From [Clostridium] polysaccharolyticum (lineage in GTDB: Bacteria > Bacillota > Clostridia > Lachnospirales > Lachnospiraceae): DNA of 64,000 nucleotides. Both the position numbers and the translations under genes were made by a program. Positions 54,559-64,000 of the stretch are shown here, one piece after another; the first letter of the stretch is position 1; each line of letters opens with the position of its first letter. Location: positions 5,288-69,287 of the forward strand of contig NZ_FOHN01000001.1 of the NCBI RefSeq assembly GCF_900111595.1, given 5' to 3'. The notes beneath the pieces were generated by a model. It was not told the DNA's origin. It was given only the letters and a program-made list of their open reading frames with translations, and did no database searches.

Positions 54559-56322
54559 ATGCAAAACAAAACTTTTAATAAGAGAAATTTAACCAGCGTT
54601 GTTGTCTTTGTCATGATAATATCGCTGGTTCTTACAGGTAGATTGGCGTATCTTATGATTTGCCAGGCAGACCATTATGGAGTTCTGGCAAGACAGATAC
54701 ATGAAAGAGAAAGAAGCATTAAAGCAGAACGGGGGAAGATACTTGACCGGAATGGTGTAGAACTTGCTAATAATAAACCAGTGTGTACCATATCGGTAAT
54801 TCATTCCCAGATTAAAGATCCTGAAAAAGTAATAGCCATCTTATCACAACAGCTAGAACTGCCAGAAGATAAGGTGCGAAAACGAGTAGAAAAAGTATCT
54901 TCTATCGAAAGAATAAAATCAAATGTTCCAAAAGAACTGGCCGATAAAATCAGAGAATCTGATTTAGACGGTGTTATGATAGATGAAGATTATAAGAGGT
55001 TTTACCCTTTAGGTTCTCTTGCTTCTAAGGTGATTGGCTTTACAGGAAGCGATAATCAGGGAATCATAGGATTAGAAGTAGAGTATGAAGAATATCTGCA
55101 TGGAATGAATGGAACCATCCTTACGCTGACAACAGCCAGAGGAGTTGAAATAGAAAATGCTGCAGAAAACAGGACAGAGCCTGTAGCTGGAAACAGTTTA
55201 ACACTGAGTATAGATGTTAATATCCAAAAGTATGCAGAGCAGGCTGCCAAAAAAGTGTTTGAAGCAAAGCAAGCCAATAATGTAAAACTGATTGCTATGA
55301 ATCCTCAAAATGGCGAGATTTATGCAATGGTAAATTATCCAGAGTTTGATCTAAACGATCCATATTCCTTAGGTGCATTAAGTGCAAATGGCCTGACTCA
55401 GAAACAGAAAAATGATGCATTAAATGGAATGTGGAGAAACAGCTGCATAAGTGATACCTATGAACCCGGTTCAACCTTTAAAGTAGTCACAGCAACAGCG
55501 GCACTTGAAGAAGGGGCAGTTAAGTTAAATGATACGTTTAACTGTCCTGGGTTTAAAATTGTGGAGGATAGAAAAATCCGATGCCATAAAACAGCTGGCC
55601 ACGGAATGCAGACATTTGTCCAGGGAATCCAGAATTCCTGTAATCCTGTTTTTATGGAGATTGGGGGAAGAGTTGGATCTAAGAAAATGTATGACAACTT
55701 CAGGAAACTTGCTTTGTTCAAAAAAACTGGCATTGATGTGCCTGGTGAAGCAGGTTCCATTATGCACAAGCTAGAAGCAGTAAAACCAGTCGAACTGGCG
55801 ACTATGTCATTCGGCCAAGGTTTTCAGATTACCCCTTTACAGCTTTTACGTGCAGAAAGTGCTGTAATTAATGGTGGGACACTGGTAACGCCACATTTTG
55901 GAGTATCCATCACCAATGCGGACGGTACCGTAACAAAAAAAATAAAGTATCCCGTTGAAGAAAATGTTATAAAGAAGGAAACTTCGGATACAATGAAAAT
56001 GTTACTAGAATCCGTAGTTTCGCAAGGAAGTGGAAAAAATGCCTACATAGAAGGGTATGAAATCGGCGGAAAAACTGCGACATCGGAAAAACTTCCCAGG
56101 AGCAGCAATAAATACATTTCCTCATTTATGGGATTTGCACCAGCCGATGACCCGAAAATAATTGCGATTGTGCTAATAGATGAACCTGTTGGCACATATT
56201 ATGGAGGAACAATAGCAGCACCTGTAGTAAAGGAGTTATTTGCCAATGTACTGCCTTATCTAGGAGTTGCAGAAAAACCAATAAAGACAGAAGATGATAA
56301 AACAAAGACAGTGGAAGAGTAG
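54559..56322 (+). CDS. Second class B penicillin-binding protein (SpoVD/FtsI-like) with KTA box
   Basis: 587 residues from ATG 54559, chosen because AAAGGG is too close to the ATG at 54550. One membrane segment and the transpeptidase domain: EPGSTFKVVT, NSCNPVF, then GGKTATSEK. The third motif is Lys-Thr-Ala in place of the nearly universal Lys-Thr-Gly. No PASTA domain, so it is shorter than Bacillus SpoVD. It may be the sporulation-type paralogue of the gene before it. Confidence 0.88.
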   Translation: MQNKTFNKRNLTSVVVFVMIISLVLTGRLAYLMICQADHYGVLARQIHERERSIKAERGKILDRNGVELANNKPVCTISVIHSQIKDPEKVIAILSQQLELPEDKVRKRVEKVSSIERIKSNVPKELADKIRESDLDGVMIDEDYKRFYPLGSLASKVIGFTGSDNQGIIGLEVEYEEYLHGMNGTILTLTTARGVEIENAAENRTEPVAGNSLTLSIDVNIQKYAEQAAKKVFEAKQANNVKLIAMNPQNGEIYAMVNYPEFDLNDPYSLGALSANGLTQKQKNDALNGMWRNSCISDTYEPGSTFKVVTATAALEEGAVKLNDTFNCPGFKIVEDRKIRCHKTAGHGMQTFVQGIQNSCNPVFMEIGGRVGSKKMYDNFRKLALFKKTGIDVPGEAGSIMHKLEAVKPVELATMSFGQGFQITPLQLLRAESAVINGGTLVTPHFGVSITNADGTVTKKIKYPVEENVIKKETSDTMKMLLESVVSQGSGKNAYIEGYEIGGKTATSEKLPRSSNKYISSFMGFAPADDPKIIAIVLIDEPVGTYYGGTIAAPVVKELFANVLPYLGVAEKPIKTEDDKTKTVEE

Positions 56323-56378
56323 GAAATAAAATAGTGAGAAAGATAATTTCTAAGAAATGTATTTTGGAGAAATCTCTC

Positions 56379-56407
56379 TTGATAATGAAAAAGCAATAGA
56401 ATATAAT
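56379..56407 (+). promoter_or_regulatory. Internal promoter before mraY
   Basis: TTGATA (56379-56384), a 17-base spacer and TATAAT (56402-56407). Confidence 0.75.
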
Positions 56408-56450
56408 AGTGTAGTTAAACAATACCTAAGATAATTACGAGGTGAAAGTA

Positions 56451-57404
56451 ATGGAGTCAAAAGTTATTATAGCAGTATTAATATCATTTGCTATTAGTGT
56501 GGTATTAAGTCCAGTTTTTATTCCTTTTTTGAAGAAACTGAAATTTGGTCAGTTTGTACGAGATGAAGGACCAGAGTCACATTTGAAAAAGGCAGGAACC
56601 CCGACTATGGGCGGTCTTATTATTTTGTGTAGTATCGTTGTAACATCCTTATTTTATGTAAGAGAAGATAAGGAAATTATTCCAGTTCTGTTTGCAACAT
56701 TAGGATTTGGATTAGTAGGTTTTTTAGATGACTATATAAAAGTAGTTATGAAACGTTCATTAGGGTTGCGTCCATGGCAGAAATTCCTTGCACAGGTTGT
56801 GGTTACCGCTGTGTTTTATTTATATACCAGCAGTAAATGCAATCTTGGAACAGATACGATTATTCCGTTTTACGGATTGGTTACACTGCCATCCTGGCTG
56901 TACGTTACGCTTATGTTTTTTGTGATTATAGGAACTGTAAATGGAGCAAACTTCACAGATGGATTAGACGGTCTCGCATCAAGCGTAACTGTTTGCATTG
57001 CTACATTCTTTGCTGTAATTGCAATTGGAACAGGCAATGGGATTGCGCCAATTACATGCGCAGTAACAGGAAGCCTGCTAGGATTTCTAGTATATAATGT
57101 ATATCCAGCCCGAGTGTTTATGGGGGACACAGGTTCCTTGGCTTTAGGCGGTTTTGTAGCAGCAGCAGCTTACATGTTAAAGATGCCATTCTTTATTTTA
57201 ATTGTAGCATTTATATATTTGGCAGAAGTATTATCAGTTATGATACAGGTGTCTTACTTTAAAATATCACATGGAAAAAGAATTTTTAAAATGGCACCAA
57301 TTCATCATCATTTTGAATTATGTGGATGGTCAGAGACGCGCGTTGTGGCAATCTTTTCGATTGTTACTGGACTTTTATGTCTGATCGCATACCTGGCAAT
57401 ATAA
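56451..57404 (+). CDS. mraY: Phospho-MurNAc-pentapeptide transferase
   Basis: 317 residues, start at 56451 behind GAGGTGAAAGTA. Ten or so membrane segments; family motifs GTPTMGG-like (AGTPTMGGLI), FLDDYIKVV, NFTDGLDGLA and APIHHHFEL. It makes lipid I. Confidence 0.96.
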   Translation: MESKVIIAVLISFAISVVLSPVFIPFLKKLKFGQFVRDEGPESHLKKAGTPTMGGLIILCSIVVTSLFYVREDKEIIPVLFATLGFGLVGFLDDYIKVVMKRSLGLRPWQKFLAQVVVTAVFYLYTSSKCNLGTDTIIPFYGLVTLPSWLYVTLMFFVIIGTVNGANFTDGLDGLASSVTVCIATFFAVIAIGTGNGIAPITCAVTGSLLGFLVYNVYPARVFMGDTGSLALGGFVAAAAYMLKMPFFILIVAFIYLAEVLSVMIQVSYFKISHGKRIFKMAPIHHHFELCGWSETRVVAIFSIVTGLLCLIAYLAI

Positions 57405-57428
57405 AATGATGGTTTGGAGGAGAATGAG

Positions 57429-58778
57429 ATGAATTTAGCGGGAAAAAATGTACTTGTAATTGGAACAGGAAAAAGTGGAGTTGCGGCATCTGGTCTTTTA
57501 GTGAGCCAGGGAGCTGATGTAATTTTATTTGATGGAAATAAAGAACTTGATAAGGAAGCCATCCAGAGTAAAACAGATAAGAAAGTCCAGATTGTTCTGG
57601 GTGCTTTAACCAAGGAACAAGAAGAAAATGTAGAGCTTCTTGTGCTTAGTCCAGGAGTGCCAATAGATATTCCTATGGTGGAAAGTTTCCAAAAGAAGAA
57701 TATTCCTATCTGGGGCGAGATAGAACTTGCGTACCAGTTTGCGAAAGGAAGAATAGCAGCTATTACGGGTACCAACGGGAAAACAACAACTACTTCACTG
57801 GCTGGTGAAATTATGAAAGCTTATTATGAGTCTGTATTCGTAGTTGGCAATATTGGAAATCCATATACGGATGTGGCATTAGAAACCAGAGAGGATACAG
57901 TAGTGGTTGCAGAAATCAGTAGTTTTCAGCTGGAAACAATTGATCAGTTCCATCCAGCTGTTAGTGCAATCTTAAATATTACTCCAGACCATTTGAACCG
58001 TCATCATACTATGGAGTGTTATATTGATACCAAATTTAATATTACAAAAAACCAGACGGAAAAGGAATACTGTGTTCTGAATTATGAGGACGAAGTACTT
58101 CGCCAAAGAGCAGAATCATTGGGTGTTAATGTAATCTATTTTAGCAGCCAGCGGATACTGGAAAAGGGAATCTATTTAGACGAGAATCAGGATATCATCT
58201 GGAAAGAAGATTCCTTAATAAAGGTCTGCAATGTACATGATTTAAAACTATTAGGGACACATAATTATGAAAATGTCATGGCAGCTGTTGCCATAGCAGT
58301 CAAAATAGGAGTTCCTATGGATGTAATCCGCAAAGCAGTCTGTGATTTTGTGGCAGTAGAGCATCGTATTGAGTTTGTAGCAGAAAAAAATGGGGTTGCT
58401 TTTTATAATGACTCCAAGGGAACCAATCCTGATGCAGCAATTAAAGGAATCCAGGCAATGGTACGTCCAACATTATTAATTGGTGGCGGATACGACAAAG
58501 GAGGGGACTTTACTGAGTGGATCGAAGCATTTGATGGTAAAGTAAAATTACTAGTGCTTATAGGGCAGACAAGAGAAAAGATTGCCGAAACAGCAAAAAA
58601 ATGTGGATTTGATAAAATCGTGTTTGCTGAGAGTCTGGAAGAAGCAGTAAATGTCTGCTGGCAGAATGCAGAAAGTGGCGATGCCATTCTTCTGTCACCA
58701 GCATGTGCGAGCTGGGGTATGTTCCCTAATTATGAAGTAAGAGGCGAGATGTTTAAAGAACTTGCCAAAGGAATATAA
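57429..58778 (+). CDS. murD: UDP-MurNAc-L-alanine:D-glutamate ligase
   Basis: 449 residues, start 57429 behind TGGAGGAGAATGAG. VIGTGKSGVAASGLL start, ATP loop ITGTNGKTTTTSL, NITPDHLNRHHTM and NDSKGTNPDAAIKGI. It adds D-Glu to the precursor. Confidence 0.96.
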   Translation: MNLAGKNVLVIGTGKSGVAASGLLVSQGADVILFDGNKELDKEAIQSKTDKKVQIVLGALTKEQEENVELLVLSPGVPIDIPMVESFQKKNIPIWGEIELAYQFAKGRIAAITGTNGKTTTTSLAGEIMKAYYESVFVVGNIGNPYTDVALETREDTVVVAEISSFQLETIDQFHPAVSAILNITPDHLNRHHTMECYIDTKFNITKNQTEKEYCVLNYEDEVLRQRAESLGVNVIYFSSQRILEKGIYLDENQDIIWKEDSLIKVCNVHDLKLLGTHNYENVMAAVAIAVKIGVPMDVIRKAVCDFVAVEHRIEFVAEKNGVAFYNDSKGTNPDAAIKGIQAMVRPTLLIGGGYDKGGDFTEWIEAFDGKVKLLVLIGQTREKIAETAKKCGFDKIVFAESLEEAVNVCWQNAESGDAILLSPACASWGMFPNYEVRGEMFKELAKGI

Positions 58779-58803
58779 GATTTTAGAGTAGGAGTGTTTA
58801 ACT

Positions 58804-59958
58804 GTGGCTAAAAGTAGCAGGGAGAAAATGAATCGAAATAAAAAATATAATAATTACTATGATTACAGTCTATTGTTCCTGACCGTATTTCTCTCTTGTT
58901 TTGGGCTGGTTATGATATACAGTACAAGTGCTTACACGGCACAGGTGAAATTTTCAGACGAAGCATATTTTCTGAAAAAACAGCTTGTAGCTGTTATTGC
59001 AGGTGTAATTGCCATGGTTGCAGTTTCTAAAATGGATTATCATATTCTTATGAAAAAATTACCGGTTTTACCAGTTAAGCTTGTGACAGCTGGCTATTTT
59101 ATAGCCATCGGCCTGCAGGTGTTTGTATTGCTTTTTGGCAAGGAAGTAAATGGAGCAAAGAGATGGATTAATCTTGGACCGCTTGGAACATTTCAGCCTT
59201 CCGAGGTGTCTAAGGTCGTGACGATTGTATTTGTTGCTTATATTGTTAATCTGCTTCCAAGAAGCCTTAACCGTATGGGGGGGTTTATTCGTGTCATGGT
59301 ATTTCTGCTGCCCGTCATTGGACTGATTGCAGCAGAAAATTTAAGTACCGCTTTAGTTGTATCTGCGATTTCTGTGGGGATCTGTTTTGTAGCTAGCAAA
59401 AAGAAATGGTATTATCTGGTATTTGGAATAGTTTTTATAGCGGCTGTTGCGGCATACATAGCATTTGGAGATGCTTTCCGAAGTATTCGTATCCAGGTCT
59501 GGCTTGATGTAGAAAACCATACTCAGGGCTTTCAGATCTTACAGGGGCTTTATGCCATTGCATCTGGCGGACTATTTGGTACTGGGCTTGGAAACAGCAT
59601 GCAGAAGCTGGGCTTTATCCCAGAATCCCATAATGATATGATTTTTTCGATTATCTGCGAAGAACTTGGCTTATTTGGAGCGGTCGCAGTCATTCTGCTG
59701 TTTGTATTGCTAATCTGGCGTTTGTTTATAATTTCTATTAACGCACCCGATTTATATGGAGGCCTCATTTGTACGGGAATCTTAATTCATATTGCCGTAC
59801 AGGTTATTATAAATGTAGCTGTGGTATCGAACTCTATTCCATCTACAGGGATTCCTCTTCCATTTATTAGTTATGGTGGAACTTCCATAGCAATTCTGCT
59901 GGCAGAAATGGGGCTGGCACTTAGTGTTTCCAATCAAATTCGTACTGAGCGTGGATAG
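58804..59958 (+). CDS. ftsW: FtsW/SpoVE-type SEDS glycosyltransferase
   Basis: 384 residues, GTG start after GGAGTGTTTAACT. SEDS family with about ten membrane segments; GAKRWINLGPLGTFQPSE, ESHNDMIFSIICEELG and STGIPLPFISYGGTS are the conserved parts. It polymerises glycan for the septum, with the class B PBPs upstream. Confidence 0.93.
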   Translation: MAKSSREKMNRNKKYNNYYDYSLLFLTVFLSCFGLVMIYSTSAYTAQVKFSDEAYFLKKQLVAVIAGVIAMVAVSKMDYHILMKKLPVLPVKLVTAGYFIAIGLQVFVLLFGKEVNGAKRWINLGPLGTFQPSEVSKVVTIVFVAYIVNLLPRSLNRMGGFIRVMVFLLPVIGLIAAENLSTALVVSAISVGICFVASKKKWYYLVFGIVFIAAVAAYIAFGDAFRSIRIQVWLDVENHTQGFQILQGLYAIASGGLFGTGLGNSMQKLGFIPESHNDMIFSIICEELGLFGAVAVILLFVLLIWRLFIISINAPDLYGGLICTGILIHIAVQVIINVAVVSNSIPSTGIPLPFISYGGTSIAILLAEMGLALSVSNQIRTERG

Positions 59959-60026
59959 ATGTTCACGAAGTTGCATGGAATTCATATAATGTAGTATAGT
60001 TCAAAGCTTTATGGGGTGTGTACCCA

Positions 60027-61277
60027 ATGGCAGTTCTCAAAATTAAGGGTGGAAAGAAGTTAAGCGGCGAAGTGAATGTGCAAGGTTCCAAAAATGCGAT
60101 ACTGCCTATGCTGGCGGCATGTATTTTGTGTAAAGACTTCGTCCGTATTCGCCATTGTCCGAAGATTAGTGATGTTTATGCCATGATACATCTTCTCGAA
60201 ACATTAGGCTGTGATGTAACATGGGAGGACGATGCAGTTGTGGTTGATGCCAGAACGATACAGTCTGCGAAATTAGTGGAACAGCAAGCAAGAGTTATGA
60301 GGTCATCAATTATTTTAGCAGGAGCTATGCTGGGCAGGGAAGGAAAAATTGAAATTTCTTACCCAGGAGGTTGTTCTATTGGAACACGTCCGATAAATCT
60401 TCATTTGAAAGCATTTCGAAAAATGAATGTGCAGATTACAGAGACTGAGGAAAATATGATATGCACCACTAGCCGGTTAACTGGAGAGGACATAGAATTA
60501 GACTTTCCGAGTGTTGGAGCAACAGAAAATGTTATTCTGGCGGCTGTATTGGCCGATGGAATGACTACATTAAGAAATGCAGCACGGGAGCCTGAAATTG
60601 TAGAACTGTGCAAGTTTCTTAGAAAAATGGGAGCATCAATTACTGGAGAGGGAAGTGAAAGGATTGTTATTAAAGGTGTGACGTCACTTCATGGAGCAGA
60701 TTATCAGGTAATGTGTGATCGAATTGTGCTAGGTACTTATATTGCCGCAATTGCAGGTGCAGGTGGTGAGGCTGATATAAAAGTAAATTGCGTATCACAG
60801 CTTGGAGAAGTCTGTAAAGTATATGAACAGATGGGAGTTACCATTGAAAAAACGGATAGTGGATTGTATGTACAATCACCAGGAAAGCTAAATAAAGTAG
60901 ATTTAATCCGAACCAGGCCTTATCCAGGGTTTCCGACAGATATGCAGTCTCAGACTATGGCAGTTTTAACCAAAGCACAGGGAACCAGTATTATTATTGA
61001 AAACCTGTTTGAAGGCCGATATAAGACGGTAAGTGAATTACGAAAGATGGGAGCCTCTATTACAGTGGAAGGCAGAGCCGCCATTATCAAAGGTGTCAAA
61101 GCTTTGACAGGTGCCAATGTCGAAGCAAAAGATTTAAGGGGCGGAGCAGCTCTGATTATTGCTGGCTGTATGGCAGAAGGCTGCACAACGATAGCTGATA
61201 TTCAGTATATTGAACGTGGTTACGAAAATATCGTAGATTGTTACAAAAAACTTAATGTAAATATTACATTAGCATAA
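60027..61277 (+). CDS. murA: UDP-N-acetylglucosamine 1-carboxyvinyltransferase
   Basis: 416 residues from ATG 60027. Lys22 in QGSKNAILP and the active Cys116 in YPGGCSIGTRPINLH are present (so the PEP-adduct Cys, target of fosfomycin, is kept). GFPTDMQSQ and RGGAALIIAGC follow. First step of peptidoglycan precursor synthesis. Confidence 0.95.
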   Translation: MAVLKIKGGKKLSGEVNVQGSKNAILPMLAACILCKDFVRIRHCPKISDVYAMIHLLETLGCDVTWEDDAVVVDARTIQSAKLVEQQARVMRSSIILAGAMLGREGKIEISYPGGCSIGTRPINLHLKAFRKMNVQITETEENMICTTSRLTGEDIELDFPSVGATENVILAAVLADGMTTLRNAAREPEIVELCKFLRKMGASITGEGSERIVIKGVTSLHGADYQVMCDRIVLGTYIAAIAGAGGEADIKVNCVSQLGEVCKVYEQMGVTIEKTDSGLYVQSPGKLNKVDLIRTRPYPGFPTDMQSQTMAVLTKAQGTSIIIENLFEGRYKTVSELRKMGASITVEGRAAIIKGVKALTGANVEAKDLRGGAALIIAGCMAEGCTTIADIQYIERGYENIVDCYKKLNVNITLA

Positions 61278-61300
61278 TCATATTGTAGGAGCATGATAGA

Positions 61301-62050
61301 ATGAGTATAGTGAGGAAGAATGAAAATAAGGTACAAAAGAATATCCGTATCGTTATCACAACAGTCTCTGTCATGCTAGTGTGTATTTTTTTTATTAGTC
61401 TAAGTGGCTTTTTTAAAATGAAAGAACTGCAGATTACAGGATGTGGTTACTATACGGAGGAAGAAATCACAGACAGGTTTCAACATTCCGTATTTGATAA
61501 AAACACGATTATCTTTTATATAAAGTATAAGTTCTTTAGAAATGTATCAATACCTTTTGTAGATGGGTATGATATGGATTTTGTCAGCCAGAATAAAATC
61601 CATATTAATATATATGAAAAATCAATCAAATCATGCATGAAATATATGGGAGAATATTTCTATTTAGATAAAGATGGTACCATTGTGGAAGTATCAGAAG
61701 AAAAAGTTGATGGGGTACCACTTGTGACAGGAATTCACTTCCAGACTTTGGATCTGCATGAAAAATTACAAATAGACGATCCGTCTTTATTCCGTACGAT
61801 ACTAGCAATATCGAATCTTATAGAACGCTATAAGTTAGATATTGATAAAATATATTTTAACTATAGATATGAAGTAACTCTTTATTCAGGACAGGTCAAA
61901 ATTCTTCTAGGAAAGAAAAAATACTATGATATGCAGATAGCTGACCTTACTAATATACTTCCAATTGCAAAAGAGAAGAACTTAAAAGGTGTCTTAGACA
62001 TGGTGGAATATACAGGAGATCAGAACAAAATAATTTTTAGGGAAGATTAA
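61301..62050 (+). CDS. divIB: Cell-division protein FtsQ/DivIB
   Basis: 249 residues. Short cytoplasmic start, one membrane segment (IVITTVSVMLVCIFFISLSG), then a POTRA domain (MKELQITGCGYYTEEEI) and the FtsQ-type beta domain. It joins the FtsL-class proteins in the divisome. Confidence 0.88.
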   Translation: MSIVRKNENKVQKNIRIVITTVSVMLVCIFFISLSGFFKMKELQITGCGYYTEEEITDRFQHSVFDKNTIIFYIKYKFFRNVSIPFVDGYDMDFVSQNKIHINIYEKSIKSCMKYMGEYFYLDKDGTIVEVSEEKVDGVPLVTGIHFQTLDLHEKLQIDDPSLFRTILAISNLIERYKLDIDKIYFNYRYEVTLYSGQVKILLGKKKYYDMQIADLTNILPIAKEKNLKGVLDMVEYTGDQNKIIFRED

Positions 62051-62068
62051 ATTTCTTATCAGAAAGGG

Positions 62069-62097
62069 TTGATTATTTATTGGAAAAAATATATTAT
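62069..62097 (+). promoter_or_regulatory. Possible ftsZ promoter
   Basis: TTGATT (62069-62074), a 17-base spacer and TATTAT (62092-62097) in the AT-rich gap before ftsZ; other TATAAT-like overlaps make the exact -10 uncertain. Confidence 0.6.
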
Positions 62098-62177
62098 ATA
62101 ATATAGGTTTTATATGCTTATATTATATGAATAATGGGATATTAGGGATTTTTTAATATATAAAAGGAGGAAGTACC

Positions 62178-63407
62178 TTGCTTGAAATAAGAACAAACGA
62201 GTCTGAATCAGCTGCAAAGATTCTTGTAGTTGGAGTCGGTGGAGCAGGAAATAATGCCGTAAACCGAATGATTGAAGAGAGCATTGCAGGGGTTGAATTT
62301 GTCTGTGTCAATACGGACAAGCAGCATTTAAAAACCTGCAAGGCACCAACGTGTATTCAAATTGGAGAAAAACTGACAAAGGGGTTAGGAGCAGGTGCTC
62401 AGCCAGAGGTTGGCCAGAAAGCTGCTGAAGAGAGCCGTGATGAACTGGCTGAAGTGATTAAAGGATGCGATATGGTATTTGTTACCTGTGGAATGGGTGG
62501 CGGTACTGGAACAGGTGCTGCTCCTGTAGTAGCACAGATTTCCAAGGAACTGGGGATCCTGACAGTAGGCATAGTAACAAAGCCATTTAAATTTGAAGCA
62601 AAAACACGTATGAATAATGCTGTCAGTGGAATTGAAAGATTAAAGCAGAATGTAGATACTTTAATTGTAATTCCTAATGATAAGTTATTAGAAATAGTAG
62701 ACCGCCGTACTACTATGCCAGATGCACTGCGTAAAGCAGATGAAGTACTGCAGCAAGGTGTGCAAGGAATTACGGATTTAATTAATGTACCCGGTCTTAT
62801 TAACTTGGACTTTGCAGATGTACAGACTGTAATGAAGGACAAAGGTATTGCACATATTGGAATTGGTGTCGGACATGGAGATGAGAAATGCGTGGATGCT
62901 GTAAAGCAGGCTATTTCAAGTCCGCTTCTTGAAACAACAATTGAGGGTGCATCTCATGTTATTATAAATGTTTCAGGAGATGTAAGTCTGTTTGAAGCCA
63001 ATGAAGCTGCCACTTTTGTACAGGAATTAGCTGGAGAAACAGCGAATATCATTTTTGGTGCAATGTATGATGAAACAACACCAGATCAGGCAACTATAAC
63101 CGTAATTGCAACAGGTTTAGAACAGCAGGGAAATCCGATTGCAGCTCCATCTTTTGTAAATGCTACAGCACCAAAGGCAAATGCACATGGATTTGCACAA
63201 CAGGCTCAGCAGGAAACGCCAGTGTACCACAGGGTACAGTCCAGTGCAGTTGCTGCAAAGCAGGCACCTACACAAAGGCCGATTGTATCTCAAGGAACTA
63301 TGAATAGTTCTTTTGCTTCTGCACAGTCTGTAAAGCCGGTTTTAAAGACTGAGTCAGAGCATGGAGGAATTAAAATTCCTGAGTTTCTGCAAAGAAATCG
63401 TAAATAA
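62178..63407 (+). CDS. ftsZ: Cell-division GTPase FtsZ
   Basis: 409 residues with a TTG start, seven bases after [22 protein letters not shown], the tubulin signature [10 protein letters not shown] (107-116) and [14 protein letters not shown] are standard. A long Gln- and Ala-rich linker ends in the conserved tail [12 protein letters not shown] that binds division partners. It builds the Z-ring. Confidence 0.97.
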   Translation: MLEIRTNESESAAKILVVGVGGAGNNAVNRMIEESIAGVEFVCVNTDKQHLKTCKAPTCIQIGEKLTKGLGAGAQPEVGQKAAEESRDELAEVIKGCDMVFVTCGMGGGTGTGAAPVVAQISKELGILTVGIVTKPFKFEAKTRMNNAVSGIERLKQNVDTLIVIPNDKLLEIVDRRTTMPDALRKADEVLQQGVQGITDLINVPGLINLDFADVQTVMKDKGIAHIGIGVGHGDEKCVDAVKQAISSPLLETTIEGASHVIINVSGDVSLFEANEAATFVQELAGETANIIFGAMYDETTPDQATITVIATGLEQQGNPIAAPSFVNATAPKANAHGFAQQAQQETPVYHRVQSSAVAAKQAPTQRPIVSQGTMNSSFASAQSVKPVLKTESEHGGIKIPEFLQRNRK

Positions 63408-63447
63408 GCAATTATAGATATAAAATATAATTATATATTGCAATAGG

Positions 63448-63528
63448 AAAAGCATCTGTTGATAGAATACTGTCTTGCAGTGGATAAACTTCACACTAGA
63501 CATAACTTGAGACGGAATGCTTTTTTTA
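63448..63528 (+). terminator. Terminator after ftsZ
   Basis: AAAAGCAT (63448-63455) and ATGCTTTT (63517-63524) close a long, internally structured stem with a T tract to 63527. Confidence 0.6.
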
Positions 63529-63582
63529 TATAAAAATAATGTAAAAAAAAGGAAATGAAAAATATGAATAAGATTCCATATT

Positions 63583-63615
63583 TTGACATATTAAAAACAA
63601 GTTTTGATTTATAAT
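63583..63615 (+). promoter_or_regulatory. spoIIG-type promoter with long spacer and Spo0A-box-like sequence
   Basis: TTGACA (63583-63588) and TATAAT (63610-63615) separated by 21 bases instead of 17. On the other strand TGTCAAA (63582-63588) matches the Spo0A box core TGTCRAA and overlaps the -35. The B. subtilis spoIIG promoter has the same layout, with a 22-base spacer. Confidence 0.65.
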
Positions 63616-63651
63616 AGCTTTTGTAATTTAGAGAGAAAGTGGAGGTGAATA

Positions 63652-64000
63652 TTGGAGCTCATTGTATACATGGATCTCGTCTTTTTAGTAAGTGTAGTCA
63701 TGGATTTCATTATACTCTTTATTATGAAAGAGCTGCTCCATGAAACTGCAGCAATGCTAAGATTGAGTCTGGCAGCAATAATTGCTTCTTTCGGAAGCTG
63801 TATTCTTATCATGTTCTCAATACCAGTGGCATTCAGATTTATATGCTTATATGGAATCGTAAGTACTGTTATTCTAAAAATTGCATTTTCCATAAAAAAT
63901 AAGAAGGACTATATAATCAAGTTATTTACTTTCTTTGGAGTTGCATTTTTCGTAGATGGATTTCTGGATTTTTTTCGGAATCATCTATCTATGGAGCGGT
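63652..64000 (+). CDS. spoIIGA: Sigma-E processing peptidase SpoIIGA, N-terminal part (cut by window end)
   Basis: 116 residues of the N-terminal half, starting with TTG behind GGAGGTGAATA: MELIVYMDLVFLVSVVMDFI and several membrane segments. Position right after ftsZ is that of spoIIGA in spore formers, where it cleaves pro-sigma-E and is followed by sigE and sigG. The aspartic protease half lies outside the window. Confidence 0.8.
   Translation, partial: MELIVYMDLVFLVSVVMDFIILFIMKELLHETAAMLRLSLAAIIASFGSCILIMFSIPVAFRFICLYGIVSTVILKIAFSIKNKKDYIIKLFTFFGVAFFVDGFLDFFRNHLSMER

Overview
The window reads as chromosome of a spore-forming, low-GC member of Clostridia, most likely Lachnospiraceae. This is inferred from gene content and order: a dcw cluster running mraZ-rsmH-ftsL-PBP-PBP-mraY-murD-ftsW-murA-divIB-ftsZ and continuing into a spoIIGA-like gene, a remA-gmk-rpoZ block, a prpC-prkC-rsgA-rpe-thiN block, a lone hydF, a secreted GH127-type glycosidase, and AgrD/AgrC/LytTR quorum-sensing genes. 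No rRNA, tRNA or CRISPR array was seen.

Layout. 1-657 is the 3' end of an RCC1-like repeat protein. 760-4820 is an agr-like locus: two tandem paralogous GHKL histidine kinases, a 49-residue AgrD-like peptide and a LytTR response regulator, with similar short repeat motifs before and after it and no AgrB peptidase inside the window. 4820-6700 is a decayed accessory strip with hairpin clusters, a receiver-like protein lacking the phosphoacceptor Asp, and a broken GNAT acetyltransferase. 6715-10388 (minus) is ppx-ppk; queA (plus) is divergent from it.

11570-16650 is an accessory island: a truncated ORF, an IS3-family transposase fragment, a Dam-type adenine methylase next to an ATPase with a predicted OLD-like TOPRIM nuclease domain, a 94-bp inverted-repeat element, and a deoxynucleoside-kinase-like P-loop protein. 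16684-20679 (minus) is a 1331-residue secreted multidomain beta-L-arabinofuranosidase-like protein. 20938-24426 (minus) is an aroF-tyrA-aroA operon with a strong promoter surrounded by TTTAAAG repeats. Then come an EF-G-like translational GTPase, hydF, and a two-gene ATPase plus predicted PD-(D/E)xK nuclease cassette with its own promoter, placed between hydF and yicC.

30233-50246 is dense housekeeping on the plus strand: yicC, remA, gmk, rpoZ, two signal peptidases, dapF, murE, priA, def, fmt, a zinc metallopeptidase, rsmB, rlmN, prpC, prkC, rsgA, rpe, thiN, ychF, lgt. 50336 to the end is the dcw cluster, starting with a promoter followed by 10-bp-phased GTGG boxes (MraZ-type operator) and ending with a spoIIGA-like gene whose promoter has a 21-bp spacer and an overlapping Spo0A-box-like sequence.

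Most promising for new biology: the ATPase plus nuclease pair (28263-30219), the methylase plus OLD-like ATPase pair (12788-15263), the agr-like locus without agrB, and the aro operator repeats. Function in each case is inferred from motifs only; no database search was possible.
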